In this document: positions 26,244 to 35,379 of the stretch, in pieces
Layout: the number at the start of each line of letters is the position of its first letter
How positions within the stretch are numbered: the first letter of the stretch is position 1
Origin: Pelagicoccus mobilis
GTDB lineage: Bacteria; Verrucomicrobiota; Verrucomicrobiia; Opitutales; Opitutaceae
Length of the DNA stretch: 64,000 nt
Direction: 5' to 3'
Assembly (NCBI RefSeq): GCF_016595505.1
Contig: NZ_JAENIL010000036.1
Location: forward strand, 1 to 64,000
The notes under the pieces: generated by a model
Told to the model about the DNA's origin: nothing
Seen by the model: the letters and a program-made list of their open reading frames with translations, nothing else
Database searches by the model: none
Translations under genes and position numbers: made by a program

Positions 26244-26521
26244 AGGTGTCCTTTGTTTGGGATTGGTGGGCAGAAAAGGACGGGCAAGGTACATAGCAAC
26301 AGAAGCGCCAAAATCAGCACCAGAACGTCGCCTCCCTCGGAAGAAAAAGTCTGATATTCGGGGACTTACGAATAGACTCTAAGCGCTGCTGCCGGACCAG
26401 AATCGACAACCAGGAATCTATTGCCGCATCCACGCGTTCACCGGATAAATCAAAAACTAAAGCATCTTTGCAAAATTTTGCCTTAGCCGCTTTTATTATA
26501 CTAATCAAAATACCCCGCCCT

Positions 26522-27598
26522 ATGACTCGATTTCTGCTGCTCTCACTACTCGCGTTATCCTTCAATCTCCCCTTCGGGTCTTCGGACGAATTGCCCGTTC
26601 GAGGCTTGAGCATCAAATGCCCCGCAGCCCAGCAAGTCGACCGTTTCATATCCTTCGTCGACACCGAACTAGCCCCCAGAGGGATCAACCTGCTCGTGCT
26701 ACGCGTCGACTACAATTTCGACTACCAAAGCCACCCGGAGCTGAAAGCCCCCAATCCCCTCAGCCTCGCCCAAGTCAAACAACTCGTGGACATGGGCAAG
26801 CGAAACGGCATCCGGATAATCCCGCAAATCAACCTTTTCGGACACCAGTCTTGGCACAGCACCCTCGGCCCGCTCCTTAGAGTGTATCCAGAATTCGATG
26901 AAACCCCAGAAATCGAGCTGCCCCCGGAGGGAACCTACAAGTGGCCAAACCAAGATGGACTCTACTGCAAAAGCTACTGCCCCCTCCATCCCGACGTTCA
27001 CAAAATCGTCTTCGCCCTCGTCGACGAAATAACCGAAGCCTTCGAAGCAGACGCCTTCCACGCCGGACTCGACGAAGTCTTCTACATCGGACACGACCAG
27101 TGCGACCGTTGCCGCGGAAAGGACGTAGCCGAACTCTTCGCCGGCGAAGTCATCAAAATTCGGGACCATCTCGCCAAGACCAACAAGAAACTCTGGATCT
27201 GGGGCGACCGTCTTATCGACGCGGATACAACCGGTATCGGCATGTGGGAAGCCAGCGACAGCGGCACCCATCGAGCCATCGACCTCATCCCCACCGACGT
27301 CGTGATCTGCGATTGGCACTACGAAAGAGCGGAACCCACTCCCACATATTTCGCCTTGAAGGGCTTTAACGTGCTCGCCTGCCCCTGGGACAAACCGGCT
27401 CCCGCCCGACAACAATATGAGCAAGCGATCGCCTTCCGAGCCCATTCCAACCCTAAGCTAGCAGAACGCCACCAAGGAATCCTCCACACTTACTGGTCCT
27501 CCGCCAAACACTTCATGGATCTCTACGAAGACCCAACGGGAGCAACAGAGAAACAACTCGGCCCTATCAAAGTCCTCGAAGAAATTTTCCCAAAATGA
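26522..27598 (+). CDS. Secreted GH20-like beta-N-acetylhexosaminidase domain protein
   Basis: A 358-residue protein with a signal peptide (about 1-21). It is a lone TIM-barrel domain like the catalytic domain of family 20 glycosidases: strands with INLLVLRVDYNF and GIRIIPQINLFGHQSW, then the Asp-Glu pair in FHAGLDEVFYIG (Asp184, Glu185), where GH20 enzymes have HxGxDE. A cysteine-rich loop (CDRCRGKD) follows. The GH20b accessory domain found in most family members is missing. A role in removing N-acetylhexosamine from glycans is plausible but the exact substrate is not. It lies 22 bases upstream of a DUF5009 membrane protein and is probably co-transcribed. Confidence 0.7.
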   Translation: MTRFLLLSLLALSFNLPFGSSDELPVRGLSIKCPAAQQVDRFISFVDTELAPRGINLLVLRVDYNFDYQSHPELKAPNPLSLAQVKQLVDMGKRNGIRIIPQINLFGHQSWHSTLGPLLRVYPEFDETPEIELPPEGTYKWPNQDGLYCKSYCPLHPDVHKIVFALVDEITEAFEADAFHAGLDEVFYIGHDQCDRCRGKDVAELFAGEVIKIRDHLAKTNKKLWIWGDRLIDADTTGIGMWEASDSGTHRAIDLIPTDVVICDWHYERAEPTPTYFALKGFNVLACPWDKPAPARQQYEQAIAFRAHSNPKLAERHQGILHTYWSSAKHFMDLYEDPTGATEKQLGPIKVLEEIFPK

Positions 27599-27620
27599 TA
27601 GTGCCCTTCTCCCCCTCCCT

Positions 27621-28805
27621 ATGAACGACCGGATACAATCCATCGACATCTTCCGCGGAATGACCATGCTCCTAATGGTCTGGGTCAACGATTTCTGGAG
27701 CTTAACCGACATTCCCCATTGGCTGGAGCACATGGCCTATGACGAAGACGCCCTCGGTTTCTCCGACGTCATCTTCCCCGCATTTCTCTTTATTGTCGGA
27801 CTATCGATTCCTTTCGCCAATCGAGCTCGCCAGAAGAAAGCTCAGAACCGGATCGAAATAGCCTACCACATCATCATCCGATCCGCCTCGCTGATTCTGA
27901 TGGGAGTGTTAATGGTCAACCTCGAGAGCTACCACGAAGCATCCGCTTTTTTACCTCGGCCCATCTGGCAGATCGCCATGGCTTTAGGATTCTTCCTCAT
28001 TTGGAACGTCTATCCCAAAGGAGAAGACTGGCGCTCAAAGCGAATCCTACTCAAGTCCGCGGGATGGCTAGTTCTCGCCACAATTACAGCCCTGTTTCGA
28101 AGCGATCCAGAAAGCGGATACAATTGGATCGAACCTCATTGGTGGGGCATTCTCGGCTTGATCGGCTGGTCTTACCTGATCTGCGCCTTGCTCCAATTAT
28201 TCACTGGCGAAAAAATCCTCCCGATCGCTATCGCTTGGATAGGGCTAGTGCTCTTTAACATCGCATCGTTCGCCGGCTGGCTAGATTTCCTAAGCCCGGT
28301 CAAAAGCTACATCTGGATAGTAGGCGACGCGTCACTCCCCGCCCTCACCATGGCCGGTTGCTTCGCGTCGCTCCTCTACCTCCACCCCTCCACAAAACAA
28401 AAACCTCTCCAATACTGCTTCAGCCTACTGGCCCTCGGCCTACTCTGCCTCTTCGTTGGAGTTTTACTCCGCCCCTACTGGGGAATTTCAAAGATCCTGG
28501 CGACCCCGGCCTGGACCGAGATCTGTACCGGCATCGGCTTCGTGGCCTTCTCGGTTCTATTTTGGATCGCAGACATCAAAAAGGCGACGCGCTGGGCGTC
28601 TTTCCTCAACCCCGCCGGCACCGCCACCCTCACTTGCTACCTGCTTCCCTACTTTGTTTACGCCATCTTCATAATGAGTGGATTTAAGCTGCCACCCGCC
28701 CTCACGACCGGGACCATAGGCCTCGCAACATCGATGCTCTTCGCCCTCGCGATCGTGTATGCAACCGGAATCTTGAATCGATTCAAAATCCGTCTCGCTC
28801 TCTAG
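27621..28805 (+). CDS. DUF5009 multi-pass membrane protein, HGSNAT-like acyltransferase
   Basis: A 394-residue integral membrane protein with about ten to eleven hydrophobic helices. The start (RIQSIDIFRGMTMLLMVWVN, then FSDVIFPAFLFIVGLSIPFA) is the signature of the DUF5009/heparan-alpha-glucosaminide N-acetyltransferase group, which moves acetyl groups across the membrane onto terminal glucosamine. It directly follows the secreted GH20-like hexosaminidase gene. Together they suggest turnover of an amino-sugar polymer in the periplasm: acetylation of a terminal glucosamine, then release of the N-acetylated sugar. That joint role is inferred from mammalian lysosomal heparan breakdown. Confidence 0.78.
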   Translation: MNDRIQSIDIFRGMTMLLMVWVNDFWSLTDIPHWLEHMAYDEDALGFSDVIFPAFLFIVGLSIPFANRARQKKAQNRIEIAYHIIIRSASLILMGVLMVNLESYHEASAFLPRPIWQIAMALGFFLIWNVYPKGEDWRSKRILLKSAGWLVLATITALFRSDPESGYNWIEPHWWGILGLIGWSYLICALLQLFTGEKILPIAIAWIGLVLFNIASFAGWLDFLSPVKSYIWIVGDASLPALTMAGCFASLLYLHPSTKQKPLQYCFSLLALGLLCLFVGVLLRPYWGISKILATPAWTEICTGIGFVAFSVLFWIADIKKATRWASFLNPAGTATLTCYLLPYFVYAIFIMSGFKLPPALTTGTIGLATSMLFALAIVYATGILNRFKIRLAL

Positions 28806-28858
28806 AACGACCGGCAACCCCATGCGAAAAAACGGGGATTCCCTGAAAGCCCCCAAAA

Positions 28859-28876
28859 TTCAAACAATTATTTGAA
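28859..28876. promoter_or_regulatory. Candidate TetR operator
   Basis: TTCAAA, six bases (CAATTA), TTTGAA: an 18-bp palindrome with one mismatched pair, 32 bases before the tetR-family start. A further TTTTGAAT lies just downstream. The position fits autoregulation of the efflux operon. Confidence 0.45.
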
Positions 28877-28908
28877 ATAGGCTTTTGAATCTGTTCGTTT
28901 GGCTCACG

Positions 28909-29535
28909 ATGACTCGTGCCACGACCCGACAGAAAATCCTCTCCGCAGCCATTGAGAGCTTCGCTCAAAACGGCTACGCAGGCACGACTGCCTCCCAAAT
29001 CTGCAAACGAGCCAACGCGAATATAGCCGCCGTCAACTACCACTTCGGTTCAAAAGACGCCTTGTTCGAACAAGCGATTGCAGAGGCCTTTTCAATCGCC
29101 GAACGCACCTACCCACTCGAAGACGAAAGCTGCGAAACACCTGAGGCTCAGCTTCGTTACTTCATGAGCTCGGTCATTCGACGCGTATTTGACGACGGAC
29201 CCGCTGGCCGAATCGACCAGATCGTTTGCCATGAGCTCAATCGCCCCTCCGGCCCGAATCCTCTCGTCCTGCAGGAAATCCAAAAGCGACAAGGACAACG
29301 AGTCCGTAAGATACTCGGCAAGCTCCTAGACACACGATCCGAAAAGCTCCTCAACCAGGCCCACGCGAACATCGCCGCACTCTGCTTCTTCGTGAAAGTA
29401 GCCAAGCCTCTGCAAAAACGAATTTTCCCCGAGCCGCCTACACCATCACAGCTTGATCACTACATTCACGGTCAAATCGAGTTTGCTCTCGCCGGGCTCG
29501 CCGCTCTGAAAAACTCCTTCTCCAACAAGAAATGA
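28909..29535 (+). CDS. TetR-family repressor of the RND efflux operon
   Basis: A 208-residue regulator. The helix-turn-helix domain is at 1-55 (TRQKILSAAIESFAQNGYAG, QICKRANANIAAVNYHFGSK). The ligand domain (LRYFMSSVIRRVFDDG, HELNRPSGPNPLVLQEI) resembles the CecR/DUF1956 group. The ATG at 28909 is preferred over one eight codons upstream since the domain begins there. Its end overlaps the outer membrane factor gene by 4 bases (ATGA), so it is first in the efflux operon and probably represses it. Confidence 0.87.
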   Translation: MTRATTRQKILSAAIESFAQNGYAGTTASQICKRANANIAAVNYHFGSKDALFEQAIAEAFSIAERTYPLEDESCETPEAQLRYFMSSVIRRVFDDGPAGRIDQIVCHELNRPSGPNPLVLQEIQKRQGQRVRKILGKLLDTRSEKLLNQAHANIAALCFFVKVAKPLQKRIFPEPPTPSQLDHYIHGQIEFALAGLAALKNSFSNKK

Positions 29536-30890
29536 ATCGCACTCCCCTCCTTTCACTAACACTTACCGCCCTCGCCATCTCAGGTTGCGTCAGCACCGAA
29601 GACTGGCAGGAGAAAGAGACTCTCGCGACACCCGAGCAGTTCACGAAAGCGTCGGTCCCACAACTCGAAATCAAGGACTCCCTCATGGAGCTCTTCGACC
29701 ACCAAGGTCTCAACTCACTTGTTGAATCAGCTCTCGAAAACAATCCGGAACTCCAGCGTTCGCGGGCTCGCCTAGACGAAGTGGCCTACAGCGTGACTCG
29801 AGCAAAGTCATCTCAACTCCCACAGCTCAACGCAAACGCCGCCGCACGGCGCAACGACCCAGTCGGCGGCTCTCCAGACAACACCTACAGCATCGGCCTA
29901 GACGCAAGCTGGGAAGTCGACATCTGGGGCAAGATCCGCTCCGACGTGCGAGCGAGCAAGGCGGATTTGGCAGCGGCAGAAGCCGACTACCTAAACGCCG
30001 AGCAATCGCTCGTCGGCCAAACGATGCAAGCATGGTTCAGTCTTGTATCCGCAGAAAAGATACTAGATCTCGACGCCCGCCGCGTGGAATCCTTCCAGTC
30101 GACCGAAAACTTGGTCTCACGCCGCTTCGAGCTCGGCGAGGCGACTTCCACCGCTCTCAACCTTGCAAAAACGGACCTCGAAAACGCCAAAGCAGACCTA
30201 CAAGCGAGCCTTAACAACAGAGACCAAGCCGCGAGAACCCTCAACCAAATCCTCGGTTCCTATCCAGATGCCGAATACAACCACGAAACGCAGTGGCCCA
30301 GTCTCGACACCACTGTCTCAGCTGGACTCCCATCCGATCTGCTCACAGCACGCCCAGACGTAGTAGCGGCTTACGAAAGACTCATCGCCGCCGACGAACG
30401 AATAAAAGTCTCTCAGTCAGAACTATTCCCATCGTTCCGCCTGACTGCAGACGGAGGCAGAGCCAGTTCTGTCCTGGACGATCTATCAAGCTCTGCCTTC
30501 AATTCCTGGAGCGCCTTAGCTGCCCTCTCAGTCAATATATTCGATGCAGGAGCCCGTAGATCAAACATAGGAGCAGCCAATTCACGAGCAGAACAAGCTT
30601 ACTTCAACTACCAGTCAGTAGTGCTCAACGCCTTGAAGGAAGTCGAAAACGCCCTCGGCTCGGAATACTATCTCGCCAGCGAAGAAACCGCTCGAGTCTC
30701 CGCCCTCGAAGCCGCACGCCGCTCCATGGAACGAGCTCAACGAGACTACGAAACCGGCCTCGTCACAATCCTCTCTCTTCTCGAAAGCCAACGACGCGTA
30801 TTCAATACAGAACGACGAGTCATCAACCTCAAAGCTTCGCGCCTCAACAATCGAGTTCGACTCGCCCTCTCAGTCGGCAAGGGAGTCTAA
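29532..30890 (+). CDS. Outer membrane efflux lipoprotein (TolC/NodT family)
   Basis: A 452-residue protein with a lipoprotein signal (ALAISGC, lipidated Cys19). Two TolC-type coiled-coil repeats follow: LVESALENNPELQRSRARLD and, in the second half, LPSDLLTARPDVVAAYERLI, typical of the NodT/OprM group. It forms the outer membrane channel of a tripartite pump with the adaptor and RND permease encoded directly downstream. It is translationally coupled to the TetR gene. Confidence 0.93.
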   Translation: MNRTPLLSLTLTALAISGCVSTEDWQEKETLATPEQFTKASVPQLEIKDSLMELFDHQGLNSLVESALENNPELQRSRARLDEVAYSVTRAKSSQLPQLNANAAARRNDPVGGSPDNTYSIGLDASWEVDIWGKIRSDVRASKADLAAAEADYLNAEQSLVGQTMQAWFSLVSAEKILDLDARRVESFQSTENLVSRRFELGEATSTALNLAKTDLENAKADLQASLNNRDQAARTLNQILGSYPDAEYNHETQWPSLDTTVSAGLPSDLLTARPDVVAAYERLIAADERIKVSQSELFPSFRLTADGGRASSVLDDLSSSAFNSWSALAALSVNIFDAGARRSNIGAANSRAEQAYFNYQSVVLNALKEVENALGSEYYLASEETARVSALEAARRSMERAQRDYETGLVTILSLLESQRRVFNTERRVINLKASRLNNRVRLALSVGKGV

Positions 30891-30913
30891 CCCGAACCCA
30901 ATCATCATTCCGA

Positions 30914-32083
30914 ATGAAAAACACGAAACTCATCATCAATCTGATCGGAGCTCCCGTCCTGCTTGTTGTCATGGTCGCCCTTGCTGTGCTTATGGTCAAA
31001 GGCCGAAAAGCACCGCCCACCTTCCCCAAAAAGGAAGTGGTCATCAGTGTCGTCGTAAACGAAGCCTCCCCGCAAACCGTCACCCCTGTAGTACAAACCT
31101 TCGGCACCACGCAAAGCTACTACAGCACCTTGGTCTCCAGCCAAGTTGGCGGAGAGATCATAGAAATGTCGCCCGACTTCGAGGTCGGAAACTCCCTCGC
31201 GAAAGGAGACTGGCTGGTAAAAATCAACCCGGCCGACTTCGAAGCAAACCTTGCAAGCAGAAGAGCCGCCCTCGCCAACGCCATCACCGCGCTGGCGGAG
31301 GAGGAAACGCGTAGCCTTCTCGCCAAGGAAGACTGGCTAAGCGCCGGAAAAGCTCTTTCCCAAGCGACCGACCTAACGCTACGCAAACCGCAACTCGCCG
31401 CAGCAAAAGCTGCCGTGCAATCCGCGAAATCCGCCGTCGCCCAAGCTGAACTCGATCTCGAACGGACCACCATCGTCGCCCCCTTCGATGCGATCGTCGA
31501 CAAACGCACCGCCAGTCTCGGCGACGTCGTTTCCCGAGGAGCAGGCCTCGGTTCCATTCTAGCCCGCGAGCGTATCCAGGTGAGAGTTCCAATCACTCCT
31601 AGCCAAGCCGCCCGTCTCCGCCTCCCGCACTTCGGAGAGAACAACGACCCGCTCAGCGCCACCCTCACTTCCCCCACCATACCAAACGCGGAATGGGAAG
31701 CCTCCATCGGAAGAGTCGAGCCCTTGATCGATCCACGGAACCAAAGCGTATACCTCGTCGGGGACATCGAGGATCCCTTTGAAAATCAGAGAGCCTTTTT
31801 GCCGGTCGGCGCCTTTGTAAACGTGTCCATCTCAGCCGAACCAATAAACGAGGTCTTCACGTTCAGGGAGGCCGCGGTCGTGGAAGACGCTTTCGTCTGG
31901 GTTGTCAGCCCAGATTCGACGCTGGCGAAACAAGAAATCGACATCGTATTCACCCAGGAAGGACAGATACTCGCGAAGATCGAATCCCCCAAATTCCCGT
32001 TTCCGCTGCAGGCTCTAGAGCTCCCACTCGCCTCTCTTAAAGAGGGACAAAAAGTCAAAGCCATCCACACCGACTCGAACTAA
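30914..32083 (+). CDS. RND efflux periplasmic adaptor (membrane fusion protein)
   Basis: A 389-residue protein with an N-terminal membrane anchor (about 8-28), a biotinyl-lipoyl-like half (VSSQVGGEIIEMSPDFEVGN, KGDWLVKINPADF), an alpha-helical hairpin (about 110-180), the return lipoyl half (ERTTIVAPFDAIVDKRTASL) and a beta-barrel domain. It links the RND permease to the outer membrane channel. It sits 23 bases after the outer membrane factor gene and before the permease. Confidence 0.92.
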   Translation: MKNTKLIINLIGAPVLLVVMVALAVLMVKGRKAPPTFPKKEVVISVVVNEASPQTVTPVVQTFGTTQSYYSTLVSSQVGGEIIEMSPDFEVGNSLAKGDWLVKINPADFEANLASRRAALANAITALAEEETRSLLAKEDWLSAGKALSQATDLTLRKPQLAAAKAAVQSAKSAVAQAELDLERTTIVAPFDAIVDKRTASLGDVVSRGAGLGSILARERIQVRVPITPSQAARLRLPHFGENNDPLSATLTSPTIPNAEWEASIGRVEPLIDPRNQSVYLVGDIEDPFENQRAFLPVGAFVNVSISAEPINEVFTFREAAVVEDAFVWVVSPDSTLAKQEIDIVFTQEGQILAKIESPKFPFPLQALELPLASLKEGQKVKAIHTDSN

Positions 32084-32106
32084 TCGACCCCCAATAGAAA
32101 TTCGCC

Positions 32107-35100
32107 ATGGCTGACGACCCTATTCAAAAACACCCGATCATCGCGTGGTTCGCGTCCAACTCTGTGGTTTCGAACATATTGATGTTCGTAATCCTCGGCT
32201 GGGGGATAAGCTCCGCAATAAACATCCGCAAAGAAGCATTCCCTTCTTTCGAAGCAGACTCCGTCACCATCTCAGTCCCCTTCAACGGAGGGGTACCCGA
32301 AGACGTAGAACGCGGCGTAGCCATCAAGATCGAAGAAGCCCTACAGGGCGTGGACGGCATCGAGCGTATCCGATCGACAAGCACAGGTTCTGGGGCAACC
32401 GTCACCGTTGACTCCCAAGAAGATTACCCCGTCGGCAGGCTATTCAATGACATAAAGGTTCAAGTCGACGCGATCTCGACCTTCCCAGGCGAAGCGGAAA
32501 AACCGGTCATCAAAGAAAACAAACGGAAAAACTCCGTCATCTGGATCGATGTCCACGGCGAGGTGGACGAAGGCGTTCTCAAAGAAACCGCACGCGAGGT
32601 GCGCGACGAACTCCTCAAGCTTTCCGACGTAAATCAGGTAAACGTTTTTGGCGACCGTGACTACGAAATATCCATCGAACTCACCGAAGATAAGCTACGG
32701 GCCTATGACATCACCTTCGACGAAGTTGCCCAAGCCATTCGAGACAACTCCATCGACTTGTCTGGGGGCTTGCTCCGATCCGATCGTGGCGACATCGCCC
32801 TCAGATCCAGAGCCCAAGCTTACAACGAAAAGGACTTCGCCCGCATCCCGCTCAGAACCAACCCAGATGGCACCCGCATCCACTTGGAGGACGTCGCCAT
32901 CATCCGAGACGGCTACGTAGACCAACAGTATCTCAACCGCTTCGACGGCGAGCCAACCGTCAGCCTTCAGGTCACGACAGATGGCGACAAGGACATCATC
33001 GTCGCTTCAAAACAAGCCGCCGCTCTTGCTTCCACCTATGAGCAACGTTTCGGACTCCCTGAAGGCGTTACGCTCTCGGCTTGGAACGACGGATCCGAGT
33101 CGATTCGCAGCCGCCTCGAACTTCTCACGCAAAACGGCCTGCAAGGCGTATTGCTCGTGCTGCTATCACTTAGCTTTTTCCTAAATGTCCGACTCGCCGC
33201 CTGGGTCGCCATCGGCATCCCCGTATCGATCGCAGGAGCTATGCTCCTATTTCACCTTCCTGTATTCAATATTTCACTCAACCTGATTACCGCGTTTTCC
33301 TTTATTATCGTACTCGGAATCATCGTCGACGATGCGATCGTCTTGGGGGAATCAATCTACACGGAGAAAGAAAACCAGAAACACTGGAAAGATCCCGACG
33401 CAAACATACGGTCCACCGTACGCGGCGTATCCAGAGTTATCACTCCTGCGACCTTCGGAGTGCTCACCACCATCGCCGCCTTCTTCCCGCTCACACAAGT
33501 TTCCGGCCGAATGGGCAACGTCTTTGGTCAGATCGCGATCGGCGTCATCTTCTGCCTCATTTTCTCCCTCATCGAATCAAAATTGATCCTCCCCTCCCAC
33601 TTGGCTCATATCAACGTTCACTCAAAGCCAGGAAACCCGATATCCAAATTCTGGGCACGCTTCCAAGGGCTCTTCGGAAAAGGATTGAGAAAATTCATCG
33701 ACTCCACCTATCGCCCCGTCTTGATCAAAGCGATCGAGTACCGCTACGTAACGCTCTCGGCATTTCTGGGCCTCCTCGTCCTGATCGGCTCATTGCTGCC
33801 TTCCGGTAAACTTAGATTCGTCTTCTTCCCCGATATTTTCCAAGACAACGTCGCCGCCAACCTCACCCTCGAAGAAGGTCTCCCCGTCTCCCACCTCCAC
33901 GAGAGCACCCTGCAAATCGCCGAAGCGATTCGCCTCGTCAACGAGGACATCATCAAGGAGTTCGGAGAAAGCGCCGTGCGACACATCCAGATTTCCTCTC
34001 GCTCCAATACCAAATCAAGCGTCTCGGCGAGTCTTACAACATCCGAAGAACGCGACATCGACACCGGACAGATCGTCAATCGCTGGCGCAAGAAGGTGGG
34101 CGAGATCGCCGGAGCCAAAGCGCTCTCCTTCAGCGGCCGAGCCGGTCCGCCTAGCCAAGGATTGTCGCTTCAGCTAGAAAGTAAGAATCTCGAAGCCCTT
34201 CAGGAAGCAGCCGACGCTCTTAAGGAGCGAATCTCCACGTATCCGGGAGTTTACGACATCAAAGACAGCTTCAGCTCCGGTCGCCCCGAAATCCTAGTCA
34301 ACCTCACCCCCGCCGGCCAGGCCTCCGGGTTCAGCCGACGCGATTTGGCCAGCGCCATCCGTTCCGCCTTCTTTGGCAAGGAGGCCCAACGCATCCAACG
34401 CGGACGCGACGAGGTAAAAGCCATGGTACGCTACCCTGAGGACGACCGTGGCCAACTGGACACCTTACGCGACATGCGCGTTCGCTTGCCCGACGGGACC
34501 GCTCTCCCATTCTCCATCGTTGCGGAAACCGATTTCGGGGAGTCACTAGCCGCCATCGAGCGCGCCGACTACAACCGCATCGTTTCAGTCTCCGCCGAGG
34601 TGGACAAGACAGTCACCTCCGGAGACGAGATCCTGGCTGCTCTCAACATCGAATATTTCCCCGTCTTCGCTCTTGAACATCCAGAGGTAAACCTCGCTCT
34701 ACGCGGCGAGGCCGAACAACGGGGCAAATCCATCAAGTCCCTGCAAGATGGGCTAAAGCTATCGCTCCTACTCATCTTCATCCTCTTGGCGATCCCGCTG
34801 AAATCTTACATCAAACCGTTCTTCATCATGTCGGTCATCCCGTTCGGCATCATCGGAGCCTTGCTCGGCCATTTCATCGTGGGCATCCCAGTGTCGATCC
34901 TCTCCCTCTTCGGAGTGCTCGCCCTCTCGGGCATCGTCGTCAACGATTCGCTTGTCCTCCTCGCTCGAATCGACGACCTGAGGAAACAAGGGGCAAGCCT
35001 CAGAGAAGCCATCATCGAGGCAGGACCGCAGCGCTTCCGAGCGATTTTGCTCACCACGCTGACCACCTTTATCGGCCTCGTCCCGATTCTCCTTGAACCA

Positions 35101-35286
35101 AGCGTGCAAGCCCAGTTCCTCAAGCCCATGGCCGTATCGGTCGGCTTCGGAGTGGTGTTCGCCACAGCCATCACGCTCATTCTCCTGCCGGTGCTCCTCA
35201 TCACTTTTGATGAAACCGTCTCATCGTCATTTCGCTACTACCGGGACGCCATCAAACGAAAGTGGGGAACCCAAGAAGAGGAATAG
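32107..35286 (+). CDS. RND efflux transporter permease (AcrB/MexF-like)
   Basis: A 1059-residue proton-driven exporter with the two-fold RND layout: a helix near residues 20-38, a large periplasmic loop, a block of helices from about 345 (LLVLLSLSFFLNVRLAAWVA), and the same again in the second half. The proton-relay Asp pair is present in TM4 (GIIVDDAIVLGESIY). The C-terminal half has GVLALSGIVVNDSLVLLARI. It completes the efflux operon 28909-35286. The substrate cannot be read from the sequence; the divergent periplasmic domains place it nearer to the uncharacterised verrucomicrobial and proteobacterial HAE groups than to AcrB. Confidence 0.94.
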   Translation: MADDPIQKHPIIAWFASNSVVSNILMFVILGWGISSAINIRKEAFPSFEADSVTISVPFNGGVPEDVERGVAIKIEEALQGVDGIERIRSTSTGSGATVTVDSQEDYPVGRLFNDIKVQVDAISTFPGEAEKPVIKENKRKNSVIWIDVHGEVDEGVLKETAREVRDELLKLSDVNQVNVFGDRDYEISIELTEDKLRAYDITFDEVAQAIRDNSIDLSGGLLRSDRGDIALRSRAQAYNEKDFARIPLRTNPDGTRIHLEDVAIIRDGYVDQQYLNRFDGEPTVSLQVTTDGDKDIIVASKQAAALASTYEQRFGLPEGVTLSAWNDGSESIRSRLELLTQNGLQGVLLVLLSLSFFLNVRLAAWVAIGIPVSIAGAMLLFHLPVFNISLNLITAFSFIIVLGIIVDDAIVLGESIYTEKENQKHWKDPDANIRSTVRGVSRVITPATFGVLTTIAAFFPLTQVSGRMGNVFGQIAIGVIFCLIFSLIESKLILPSHLAHINVHSKPGNPISKFWARFQGLFGKGLRKFIDSTYRPVLIKAIEYRYVTLSAFLGLLVLIGSLLPSGKLRFVFFPDIFQDNVAANLTLEEGLPVSHLHESTLQIAEAIRLVNEDIIKEFGESAVRHIQISSRSNTKSSVSASLTTSEERDIDTGQIVNRWRKKVGEIAGAKALSFSGRAGPPSQGLSLQLESKNLEALQEAADALKERISTYPGVYDIKDSFSSGRPEILVNLTPAGQASGFSRRDLASAIRSAFFGKEAQRIQRGRDEVKAMVRYPEDDRGQLDTLRDMRVRLPDGTALPFSIVAETDFGESLAAIERADYNRIVSVSAEVDKTVTSGDEILAALNIEYFPVFALEHPEVNLALRGEAEQRGKSIKSLQDGLKLSLLLIFILLAIPLKSYIKPFFIMSVIPFGIIGALLGHFIVGIPVSILSLFGVLALSGIVVNDSLVLLARIDDLRKQGASLREAIIEAGPQRFRAILLTTLTTFIGLVPILLEPSVQAQFLKPMAVSVGFGVVFATAITLILLPVLLITFDETVSSSFRYYRDAIKRKWGTQEEE

Positions 35287-35379
35287 AGCACTCGCTGTTC
35301 TATAGAAAGTCCAAGGCGCACCTTTACGCATACGGGAATTGAAATAGTTTTCGCACTCACGTAGTCAGAAAACGATTTC

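Noticed and set aside
26314-26688. Minus-strand open frame across the GH20-like gene start
   Set aside because: It lies antisense to the signal peptide region of a better-supported gene and shows no domain.
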